From positions 1-64,000 of the forward strand of contig JACQBC010000012.1 of NCBI GenBank assembly GCA_016194635.1: DNA of 64,000 nucleotides, written 5' to 3'. The stretch is from Gammaproteobacteria bacterium. Lineage in GTDB: Bacteria > Pseudomonadota > Gammaproteobacteria > UBA6429 > Thiohalophilaceae. Below are positions 1-7,539 of this stretch, one piece after another. Positions within the stretch are counted from its first letter, which is position 1. The number at the start of each line of letters is the position of its first letter. The notes beneath the pieces are model-generated. The model did not search any database. It had not been told where the DNA came from and saw nothing but the letters and a program-made list of their open reading frames with translations. The translations under genes and the position numbers were made by a program.

Positions 1-418
1 GGTGTCGACCTTATAACTGTGGTTCCCACTCTCCATGGCTGCGTTATCATAGCAATCACCGCGCTTGCGCATGCTACAAACAAGCCCGTGTTTTGTCAGT
101 AACACTTGACAATCCGCCGAGCAGTACTGGCTCCCGCGGTCACTGTGGACGATAACCTCCCGTGGGAATTTTCGCCGGAACAAGGCCCTCCGTAACGCCG
201 CGATCACCAAGGCGCGATCAATCCGATGGCTCAAGGCATAACCGACAACCAGGCGCGAATATAAATCCAAGACCACAGCCAGGTACAACCAACCCTCGTC
301 GGTCCAGACATAGGTGATATCGCTCACCCACTTCTGATTCGGCGCGTCGGCGTTGAAGTCTTGCTCCAGCCGATGGGGGGGCCACCGGCAACGTGTGATT
401 CGAGTGGGTCGTGGCTTT
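1..418 (-). mobile_element. IS3-family transposase (OrfB, rve/DDE) fragment, frameshifted and truncated
   Basis: Reading the minus strand gives the retroviral-integrase core of an IS3-family OrfB: DITYV with the first catalytic Asp, [16 protein letters not shown] with the second Asp, and AMESG with the Glu, running off the left window edge. Upstream, the family motif [10 protein letters not shown] is present but in another frame. A run of seven C on the minus strand (375-381) has one base too many, so the protein is frameshifted there. Homology stops near 418, where an unrelated hydrophobic reading frame begins, so the element lacks its 5' part (OrfA and the OrfB N-terminus). The identity is clear from the motifs. 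That it is inactive is inferred from the frameshift and truncation. Confidence 0.85.
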
Positions 419-720
419 TTATTATTATTGGAATAGCACTGCCTTGGATCTTGTTGCAGTGGCGAATTCGCTGGCATGGTTTAATAATGATGTTGCCAGT
501 GTTGATGGTGGTTGAAATATTGGATATTCCGATGGTGCTGGTCGGCGCATTGCTGGATTTCATCTACGCCAATTTAGGTTCGTACACTGTCCCCCCTTGG
601 CAGGTAGGCGTAATGACGGCTTTAAATGGTGGAGGGCGACTCGCACTGAGTATTGCCGCTGCCATCAGTGTGAACATTGTTACCGAAAAACTCCCTCACC
701 GCCTACGGATAAATCCGTGA
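419..720 (+). pseudogene. 3' remnant of an integral membrane protein gene
   Basis: An open frame on the plus strand ends at the TGA at 718-720 and encodes about 100 very hydrophobic residues. There are three likely membrane segments: one after the junction at about 419, one around LMMLPVLMVV-like sequence, and one in the ALSIAAAISV region. The frame runs back into the transposase fragment, so its natural start has been lost. I do not recognise the family. It is most simply the tail of a membrane protein gene cut by the IS-related rearrangement. The tail may not be expressed. Confidence 0.45.
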
Positions 721-806
721 AAGGCTTACGTCAAAAAAACAGGAAAAGTTCACCGCGTGGGTAACTCGATTGTCGCGTCACTCCGTTTCACGATGATGAG
801 GCAGGC

Positions 807-2662
807 TCACTGTATTTTACGAATAGTGTAGTTGCCACTATCAGTCATATAGAGATTCTTTCCATTGGTGGTAATGCCATAAGGATAGCCAAACTGCGCC
901 GCACTGCCCGTACCATCCGCTATCCCAGAAGCTCCACCCGCCAGCGTCGTGACCACGCCCGTGGCAATCACAATTTGGCGAATATTGATGTTACCACTAT
1001 CCGAAACGTACAAATTCGTTCCATCGGTGGTGATGTCATTCGGCAACAGAAATTGCGCCGCACTGCTTGTGCCATCGGCAGCGCCATAAACTCCTCCCGC
1101 CAACGTCGTCACTGACGCCGTGGCAATCACAATTTTGCGAATGCGGTCGTTGCCTCTATCGACCACATAAAGATCCGTTCCATCCGTGGTGATACCGGTG
1201 GGATAGGAAAACTGTGCGGCACTGCCTGTGCCATCGGCGGTGCCTTGGATCCCCCCCGCCAGTGTCGTGACTGGCGAATGCGATGGTTGCCGCTATCTGC
1301 TACAAAAAGATTTATCCCATCGGTAGTGATACCGTTGGGATAGTAAAATTGCGCGGCACCGCCCGTGCCATCGGCGTAACCGCCGGTAGGCGAGCCCGCG
1401 AGGGTGGTGACCGACCCGCTTGCGATGCCGATCTGCCGTATCCGGTGATTGTCAGTCATATATAGGTTTGCGCCATCGGTGGTCAGGCCATTGGGGGACT
1501 CAAATTGCGCGGCATTACCCGTGCCATCGGCGGTGCCATAGCTCGACGCGGTTCCCGCGCTGGTGGTTACTGTGGCGGTAGAAATGACTATGTGGCGAAT
1601 CAGATTGTTATTGGAATCCGCGACATAGAGATTCGTGCCGTCGGTGGTAATGCCCGAGGGTGTATTGAATTGCGCCGCACCGCCCGTACCATTGGCGGTA
1701 CCGTAACTTCCAATGTTCGAACCTGCCAGGGGTGTCACCGTTTTTGTGGCGATCACGATTTGACGAATGCCGTTGTGATTGCTATCCGTCACGTATAGGT
1801 TAATACCGTCAGTGGTAATACCGGTAGGGTTGTTCGTGTTAGCCAGCGTTGTCACCACGCCGGAGGCGATCACGATTTGGCGAATATTATTGATGTCACT
1901 GTCTGTTACATAAAGACTCGTTCCAACAAGCGTGATGCCGGTAGGACGATAGAACTGCGCGGCGGTGCCCGTGCCCTCGGCGTAGCCTTGGGTACTCCCC
2001 GCCAGTGTCGTAACGACACCCGAGGCGATCACGATCTGGCGAATACGAGTGTTATACGTATCCGCGACGTACAGGTTTGTACCGTCGGAGGTGATACCGC
2101 TGGGATGATCAAAACGGGCAGCACTGCCTGTGCCATCGGCATAGCCCTGGGTTCCCCCCGCCAGCGTCGTGACCTTACCTGTCGTAATTACAATTTGACG
2201 AATACAGTTGTTGTCACTGTCCGTCACGTACAGGTTTGTACCGTCGGAGATGATACCGCTGGGATGATTAAAACGGGCGGCCGTGCCCATGCCCTCGGCG
2301 TTGCCCGCAGTTCCTCCCGCCAGGGTCGTGACCATGCCCGTGGCAACCACCATCCGTCGTATACTGTTGTTATACGTGTCCGCCACATAGAGATTCGTTC
2401 CGTCGGTGGCGATGCCGGTGGGATGATAAAAATGGGCCGTGGTACCCGTGCCGTCGGCTGCAGGGCCTGACCCCGGAAAAGTGCTGACCGTACCCTGCAC
2501 GGACAGCGCGTTACCTTGAATCGACCCACCCACTAATTTGGAAGGAACGGGCGCAGGAGTATTACCGCCACCCGCACTACCGCTGTTGCCGCCACCGCAC
2601 CCGGCCAACCATCCAATAAAAAGCCCCGTCAAAACACCCCGCCATGCCTGAAGACGTTGCAT
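807..2662 (-). pseudogene. NHL-type beta-propeller lipoprotein, 11 repeats, broken by a frameshift
   Basis: The protein starts at the ATG at 2660-2662, preceded by AGGGA. An ATG at 2701 is the alternative start. It begins with a lipoprotein signal ending LAGC, followed by a Gly/Ser-rich linker and 11 repeats of about 53 residues. Each repeat has the pattern VTTLAG, ADGTG, AAQF, P.GITTDG, NLYV.DS, IRQIVIA, typical of secreted NHL-repeat proteins. Repeat 5 lacks about 15 residues. In the linker between repeats 8 and 9, near 1271, about 22 nt are missing relative to the other repeats. This shifts the frame, so repeats 9-11 (to the TGA at 807-809) lie in a different frame from repeats 1-8. Translation from the first start would end at about 1127 with a nonsense tail. 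It was probably a surface or periplasmic binding protein of unknown partner. Confidence 0.8.
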
Positions 2663-2701
2663 GATTCCCTGCCTATTGTTTACATTAAATGACACCGTCA
2701 A

Positions 2702-3254
2702 GAACGCAACCGGTTACCCAATGGACAAACCACGCGCACCGTTCGATGATAATCACTCTTTGTTACAGAATTAGGAATGTGTCAGGGTTTTAAAGCCACC
2801 TTGAAAAGGCGGTATTTGAGATGGTTCTTGCTGTCCCGGAATGACTCCATTGGTTTGTTATCGTTGATATTGAACTGAATTTTTATGAATAAACATTACT
2901 TGGAAATGTTGCGATAGCACGAAACAATCCGCATTCGTTTGAACCAACCCGCACCCGCATCGCCCTAACCACTTACGCACTGAAAAGTTAGTAAAATGCT
3001 CTGCTATCGCAATGACGCTTTCCAATCACTTGATCGTACACGCGGTAACTATTTGATCTACAACGACCTGAAATTTCAGTAACCGTGACTTTCAAATTTT
3101 TCACGCGATAGAAATGGAGAAAAATCCCCTGCAGAGAATAAAATTTGGAAAATTCACAACGCGAGTGCGCGGCACGAAGTCCACAGGAACCCGCACACTG
3201 CCGCAGGTGTTCGCACCCATTCGGGTACGGAGAGATCGGTTGAAAATTTCGGAG
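2702..3254. other. Intergenic stretch without a recognisable gene
   Basis: This stretch lies between the NHL lipoprotein gene and tRNA-Phe. The open frames here are short, lack ribosome-binding sites and show no recognisable motifs. The composition is more AT-rich than the neighbouring genes. The promoter of the minus-strand lipoprotein gene would lie at its left end. Confidence 0.5.
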
Positions 3255-3330
3255 TGGTGGCCAAGGGCGGAATCGAACCACCGACACGGGGATTTTCAGT
3301 CCCCTGCTCTACCGACTGAGCTACTTGGCC
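3255..3330 (-). tRNA. tRNA-Phe (anticodon GAA)
   Basis: The minus strand folds as a 76-nt cloverleaf with an encoded 3' CCA. The acceptor arm is GGCCAAG/CTTGGCC, the D arm AGCTCAGTCGGTAGAGC, the anticodon loop CTGAAAA (GAA, phenylalanine), and the T arm has GGTTCGATTCC. It lies 69 bp downstream of yggX on the same strand and could be read from the same transcript. Confidence 0.97.
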
Positions 3331-3399
3331 TTTATGCTGTGGGCCGCGTATTAAACCCACTGGGGCGGCGCGAGTCAAGCGGCCTTTGAATTCAAATGC

Positions 3400-3675
3400 T
3401 TATTTGGTTGGCGGAACATAACCGGGCGGGGGGGTGGACGCGGCCCCGCCGAACAGGAATTTTTCCATTTCGCTTTCCAATAACGCCCGGTGTTTGGGGT
3501 CGATGGGGCTAAGGCGATTTTCATTGATCAACATGGTTTGCTGTTTTAGCCATTGTTGCCAGGCGTCCTTGCTGATGTTGTCATAGATCCGCTGCCCGAG
3601 GGGGCCGGGGTAGGGCGCGCGGTCAAGGCCCTCGGCCTGTTTACCTAATTTTGTGCATTGAACCATACGTGCCAT
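3400..3675 (-). CDS. yggX: Fe(2+)-trafficking protein YggX
   Basis: This 91-residue cytosolic protein matches the YggX family in length and layout: the N-terminal MARMVQC with the conserved Cys7, then [27 protein letters not shown] and a C-terminal FLFGG. YggX is thought to protect iron-sulfur clusters from oxidative damage and to help move iron to them. The ATG is 3 nt after the mutY stop. GAGGT at the end of mutY serves as ribosome-binding site, so the two genes are translationally coupled. The mutY-yggX order is the same as in E. coli, and MutY is itself an Fe-S enzyme. Confidence 0.95.
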   Translation of the reverse strand: MARMVQCTKLGKQAEGLDRAPYPGPLGQRIYDNISKDAWQQWLKQQTMLINENRLSPIDPKHRALLESEMEKFLFGGAASTPPPGYVPPTK

Positions 3676-3678
3676 GGA

Positions 3679-4776
3679 TTACCTCGCGGGGTGAAGGGTG
3701 GGGGTGGCGACCTGGTGTTGCCATTGGTCGAGCAGGGTTTGTACCGGCGCAGGCAGTCCACGGGCGTCCGGCTGGCAAGTGTTATACCAAATGAACTGGG
3801 CATTATCCATGACACCTTCGGCAGGGTTGATAACCTGCGCGGCGATGGGCTCGATGTCGAGATGGTAGTGACTAAAACTGTGTTTTAAGGTGGGTAGGGT
3901 AGCCGTGTATTGAACCCGCATTTGCCAGTGGTGATGGCACCACGCCACGGGATCGCTATCGGTGGGGCATTCGGGCAGGCTCCATAAACCTCCCCAAATA
4001 CCCGCCGGTGGACGCTGCTGCAGCAACACGTGCCGGTTGTCCGGGCTGAGCAATAACATCCGGGTGGATTTACGCGGCAGGGTCTTGCGCGGTTTGGGGT
4101 GCGGAAAGGCGGTGGGATGACCAAGTGCACGGGCCTGGCAGTGAGACGCTAATGGACAGTCTCCACAGCGGGGCGCCGAACGGGTACAGAGGGTAGCGCC
4201 TAAATCCATGATGGCCTGGGTGTAATCGGCCAGGCGTTGAGCGGGCGTGTACTGCTCTGCCCAACGCCATAAACGCGCTTCGACCGGGGGTTGTCCGGGC
4301 CAGCCTTCAACGGCGTGATAGCGGCACAGCACACGTTTGACATTGCCGTCGAGGATCGCTTGCCGTTGTTCAAAGCTTTGCGCCAGGATCGCGGCAGCGG
4401 TGGATCGACCTATGCCTGGCAATTCCATCAGCGCCGTAATATCAGCGGGAAACGCGCCGTGGTGCTGTGTCATGATTGTTTGTGCGGCCTTATGTAAATT
4501 GCGTGCCCGCGCGTAATATCCCAGACCACTCCAGAGATGTAATACCTCGTCTAAGGGGGCGGCGGCGAGCGTGGCGACGGTCTCAAAGCGTTGTACAAAG
4601 CGTTGAAAGTACGGGATCACGGTGTTGACCTGGGTCTGTTGCAGCATGATCTCCGACACCCACACCCGGTACGCTGTGCGGGGCGATTGCCAGGGCAGAT
4701 CGTGCCGGCCGTGCTGGTCGTACCAGGTTAAAATCGCCGTGCTGAAATCAGTGGGGTGTGGGTGTGATAGGGGCAT
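3679..4776 (-). CDS. mutY: Adenine DNA glycosylase MutY
   Basis: MutY removes adenine mispaired with 8-oxoguanine. From the ATG at 4774-4776 the protein has 365 residues. The N-terminal glycosylase domain carries SEIMLQQTQV with catalytic Glu42, the helix-hairpin-helix ELPGIGRSTA (about 118-127), and ILDGNVKR with catalytic Asp143. The 4Fe-4S ligands are Cys197, Cys204, Cys207 and Cys213 (C-x6-C-x2-C-x5-C). The C-terminal third is the NUDIX-like domain that reads 8-oxoG. An in-frame ATG at 4827 would add 17 residues inside the upstream gene. The inner start fits the family better and has AAGG upstream. It overlaps the preceding gene by 29 nt. Confidence 0.96.
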   Translation of the reverse strand: MPLSHPHPTDFSTAILTWYDQHGRHDLPWQSPRTAYRVWVSEIMLQQTQVNTVIPYFQRFVQRFETVATLAAAPLDEVLHLWSGLGYYARARNLHKAAQTIMTQHHGAFPADITALMELPGIGRSTAAAILAQSFEQRQAILDGNVKRVLCRYHAVEGWPGQPPVEARLWRWAEQYTPAQRLADYTQAIMDLGATLCTRSAPRCGDCPLASHCQARALGHPTAFPHPKPRKTLPRKSTRMLLLSPDNRHVLLQQRPPAGIWGGLWSLPECPTDSDPVAWCHHHWQMRVQYTATLPTLKHSFSHYHLDIEPIAAQVINPAEGVMDNAQFIWYNTCQPDARGLPAPVQTLLDQWQHQVATPTLHPAR

Positions 4777-5326
4777 GGCTTGCCTTGATGCGGCGTTCGA
4801 CGCCGATAAAAGTTTTTTTGGCCTCATCCAACAGCCGGGATTTTAAAATCGGCGGACCGATCACCGGGGGTACCCAGAAGTTGGGCATATAATCGGCGTA
4901 ATAGTGGATACGGGTGTGGTCGTCTTCGGCCGTGAGTTGCCACTCGGTTTGGCCGTACGCCAGGTCGCTGTCGTCGGGATCGGTCAAGGTGGTGATCTTG
5001 CCGTTGCCCCATTCGGTGACCAGTTGGGTCTGGCCTACCCGTTTGCAAAAAAATAACACGCAACCCTCGGCCTCCATGCGCACGGTGTGCAGATTGTTTT
5101 TGCTGAATAATAATTTGCTGAGTTTGATGTGATCATTCAATTGAGTGGTGTGATCAAAGTCCATTAAGATCGCGTAGACTTGATCGCGTTTGCCGGCGAT
5201 CCGCATTTCCAGGGTCAGTAAATAATGAGCTTGCTTGAGTTCGACATTGTACTGTAATACTTCCGCGGCGTAACTGTCGCTGGTGTAGAAGCACCATAAG
5301 ACGCCGATGCAGCTGAGCCATTTCAT
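4748..5326 (-). CDS. Secreted SRPBCC/START-like protein
   Basis: This 192-residue protein has an N-terminal signal peptide (about 1-20, ending near SYA). A domain resembling the polyketide-cyclase/START-like (SRPBCC) fold follows: an amphipathic RDQVYAILMDFDHTTQLND segment near 50-68, then alternating beta strands and a C-terminal helix with LLDEAKKTFIGVE. Such domains bind hydrophobic ligands in a groove, but the ligand is unknown. Its ATG overlaps the asmA stop as ATGA, and its 3' end overlaps mutY. It therefore belongs to the asmA-mutY-yggX transcription unit and may act with AsmA in envelope lipid handling. The fold assignment is by eye. Confidence 0.75.
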   Translation of the reverse strand: MKWLSCIGVLWCFYTSDSYAAEVLQYNVELKQAHYLLTLEMRIAGKRDQVYAILMDFDHTTQLNDHIKLSKLLFSKNNLHTVRMEAEGCVLFFCKRVGQTQLVTEWGNGKITTLTDPDDSDLAYGQTEWQLTAEDDHTRIHYYADYMPNFWVPPVIGPPILKSRLLDEAKKTFIGVERRIKASHAPITPTPH

Positions 5327-7197
5327 CGGGGCAGTAGTTTCTCGAGTAATTTCTTGGTTTCCTGCTTAACCTTGTCTTTGACTGCGGTGGCTTTTTTTTG
5401 TAATGCCTGTTGCTGCAGGCGTTTAATAACCGCGAGGATGTCCGGCAGCGGTTTGGCGATATTTTGCCAGGAACCGCGCAGCGGGATCGGGATGGGCTCA
5501 TTTTGGAGGTTGAGGCTGGCGTCACCGAGGGTGATTTCCCACGGGGCGGTGCGGGTAAAGAACAAGCTGTAGTCTATCGATTGTTTGAGCAGATTAATCT
5601 CACCGTTGCCACGGAGTTGATCGGTGGCGGTTGTAACCAGCAGATCACGGTTATGCAGTACCCCATTGGTGCAATGGAGCGTGGCGCGAGCGCTGTCGAA
5701 TACCGTGCGGTCCTTGTTGTCCGCCGTCGGGGGCGGCTGTTTTAACTGCGCATAAACTTGACTGAGTAACCAAGCACGCAGATCGAAATTGGGAATTTGC
5801 GTTTTATCCAAGCGGAGCTGCGCCTCGCCGTTGAGATGGCTCAACAATGCGTCGGGGCTAAGTCCTTCAGTGGTGATATCGGCCACGGCTTCGGCGCTAC
5901 CATTTACCCAGGGTTTACCGCTCAGTGCTTGTAACAAGGGTCCTGTCGATACGCCGCGCAACTCATTGTGTAAATGCCAACGCGGCGGTTGTGTCTGGGT
6001 GTTGAGCGACCATTCGCCGCGTAATTCACCGTCGTACAGTGCCATGGTTGGCTGGACTTGGATCCGTGATTGCACGATGGTTAACGGCAGCTGCAGTTTA
6101 GTGACGCGCATTTGCCGCCACCAGAGTTCGCCAATAGAAATATTAGCGTGTAGATTGAGTTGCGCGGGTAAACTAATATGCGCTGTCGTAACCGTAGGGG
6201 CTGGTTTAGAAGTTGCGGCGGCGGTTATTTCGCCGTCGCTGTGCGTAGCCAGCCAGGGGTTGATGTCGAGCTTGGGTATCGTAAGCGCGGCGTTCAGTTT
6301 GGGATGATCAAACGATTGCAGGGTGAATTGGCCTTGCGCACGGGTGGTTTTATCCAGGGACAAGGTGAAACTCGGCAGTGCCACGCGTTGTTGGGCCTGA
6401 TCAAAGGTTGCGGTGGGTATATCCAATCGCACTTGCATGGCGCTGCTGGGCAGGGCGGGGCCTTGCGCATCCAACTGTAGCTGCAGTTCTGCTAGTACGA
6501 TATGTAGTTGTTCCCATTGCGCCGTTAGATTAGTAGTAAGTTGCAATTGACCCTGTAGTGCCGGTTGTTGACTGGCAAATGCCAGCGACACCTGCAACGG
6601 GGTGCTGTTTTGACGCAACGGACCGGCGCGTAGGTTAATACCGGTGATATCCCAGTGTGAATGAGCGGATAGATCCTCCCAGTGCAACGCGGCGTTGTTG
6701 ATCGCGATGGACTCGATGCGAAATTGCTTGTGCTTTTGGTTAGGATTGGTCGAGGACGGCGCCGGGGTCGGCGTAGCAGATGCGTGGTTGAGCAAATCCG
6801 ACCAATTATTACTGCCATCCGGTTGCACCTGTAAATTCAGTTGCAACCCTTGTAACGCCAACTCACCGATATGCAGTTCATTGGAAAATAACGACACTAA
6901 ACGCAACCGCGCCTTGGCGTGTTCGATTTGTATAAAGGTAGGGTTATTCAGCGTGGCGGGATTGTGCAATCGCAGCTGGCCGATATCCACGCCTAGCCAA
7001 GGGAAGACGGACAAGCGGATGGTACCGTCAATCTCTAGATCGCGACCTGTATGGTGTTTAACCCAGGCCGCAATGTCGGTTTTGTAGTCGTTAGGATTAA
7101 TAAGATACGGCAAGGCAAGAATCGCGCTGATAACCAGCAAGACCAGCGCTAACATGACATATAAAAACCGTTTAAAGAACTTTTTCATGGCGGGCAT
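5323..7197 (-). CDS. asmA: AsmA family envelope protein
   Basis: The protein has about 624 residues. An N-terminal membrane anchor (FLYVMLALVLLVISAILALP) is followed by the family signature INPNDYKTDIAAWVKHHTGRDLEIDGTI, then a long beta-rich periplasmic region. The C-terminal AsmA_2-like part contains LRDKTQIPNFDLRAWLL-like and INLLKQSIDYSLFF motifs. AsmA proteins are thought to be bridge-like lipid carriers affecting outer-membrane assembly. The start is ambiguous between ATG 7195-7197 and ATG 7186-7188 (621 residues), and neither has a clear Shine-Dalgarno. The longer frame to 7233 would run through tRNA-Gly and is rejected. The start lies only 8 nt after the tRNA-Gly CCA end, suggesting that the mRNA 5' end is made by tRNA processing. 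Confidence 0.92.
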   Translation of the reverse strand: MPAMKKFFKRFLYVMLALVLLVISAILALPYLINPNDYKTDIAAWVKHHTGRDLEIDGTIRLSVFPWLGVDIGQLRLHNPATLNNPTFIQIEHAKARLRLVSLFSNELHIGELALQGLQLNLQVQPDGSNNWSDLLNHASATPTPAPSSTNPNQKHKQFRIESIAINNAALHWEDLSAHSHWDITGINLRAGPLRQNSTPLQVSLAFASQQPALQGQLQLTTNLTAQWEQLHIVLAELQLQLDAQGPALPSSAMQVRLDIPTATFDQAQQRVALPSFTLSLDKTTRAQGQFTLQSFDHPKLNAALTIPKLDINPWLATHSDGEITAAATSKPAPTVTTAHISLPAQLNLHANISIGELWWRQMRVTKLQLPLTIVQSRIQVQPTMALYDGELRGEWSLNTQTQPPRWHLHNELRGVSTGPLLQALSGKPWVNGSAEAVADITTEGLSPDALLSHLNGEAQLRLDKTQIPNFDLRAWLLSQVYAQLKQPPPTADNKDRTVFDSARATLHCTNGVLHNRDLLVTTATDQLRGNGEINLLKQSIDYSLFFTRTAPWEITLGDASLNLQNEPIPIPLRGSWQNIAKPLPDILAVIKRLQQQALQKKATAVKDKVKQETKKLLEKLLPR

Positions 7198-7205
7198 GGT
7201 GTGAT

Positions 7206-7279
7206 TGGAGCGGGTGATGGGAATCGAACCCACGCTATCGGCTTGGGAAGCCGAAGTTCTACCATTGAACTACACCCGC
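7206..7279 (-). tRNA. tRNA-Gly (anticodon CCC)
   Basis: This 74-nt minus-strand cloverleaf has an encoded CCA. The acceptor stem is GCGGGTG/CACCCGC, the D arm AGTTCAATGGTAGAACT, and the anticodon stem TCGGC/GCCGA encloses the loop TTCCCAA (CCC, glycine). The T arm is GTGGGTTCGATTCCCAT. It closely resembles the E. coli glyU tRNA. It lies immediately upstream of asmA on the same strand. Confidence 0.97.
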
Positions 7280-7347
7280 GTTGTGGTAACACCGCGACAT
7301 TATTATGGAATCCCCAGCATTCTACCAGCGATTACTTCCCGGTTGAC

Positions 7348-7518
7348 GGCGCGACGGGGTGGTGGTGCGCGTTTAGTATGACACGCATGAATACATCCTT
7401 ATAGCTCGGCGGCCGCAGTCGCTCCCGGCATCCTGCCTCTTGCGACACTTGCGCTTCCCTGTGCATCGTCCCTGCGGCCGACGGTCATACCCAACCCGTA
7501 TCACCACCCCGTCGCGCC
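7348..7518. repeat. Palindromic intergenic element, copy A (long core)
   Basis: The outer arms are 35 nt each (7348-7382 and 7484-7518), and the outermost 17 bp are a perfect inverted repeat (GGCGCGACGGGGTGGTG). The core contains TGAATACATCC, CTCGGCGGCCGCA and TCCCTGCGGCCGACGG, which are shared with the copies at 27938, 28365 and 49448. Compared with the two short copies, about 50 nt are inserted in the tip of the internal hairpin. Part of that insert (TTCCCTGTGCATCGT) recurs in the 49448 copy. The element sits between tRNA-Gly and the end of the acyl-CoA synthetase gene. Confidence 0.8.
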
Positions 7519-7539
7519 TACGGTGGCGGAATATACATT

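Noticed and set aside
1120-2460. Regularly spaced repeats that could look like a CRISPR array
   Set aside because: The period (about 159 bp) and the similarity across the whole unit fit protein repeats in a coding frame; there are no unique spacers and no cas genes.
1283-2470. Three open frames on the plus strand opposite the NHL gene
   Set aside because: They are regular only because the repeats on the other strand are regular; no ribosome-binding site or family motif.
3114-3389. Open frames across tRNA-Phe
   Set aside because: They overlap a clear tRNA and have no motif or ribosome-binding site.
7198-7233. Upstream extension of asmA
   Set aside because: It would be translated through the tRNA-Gly sequence.
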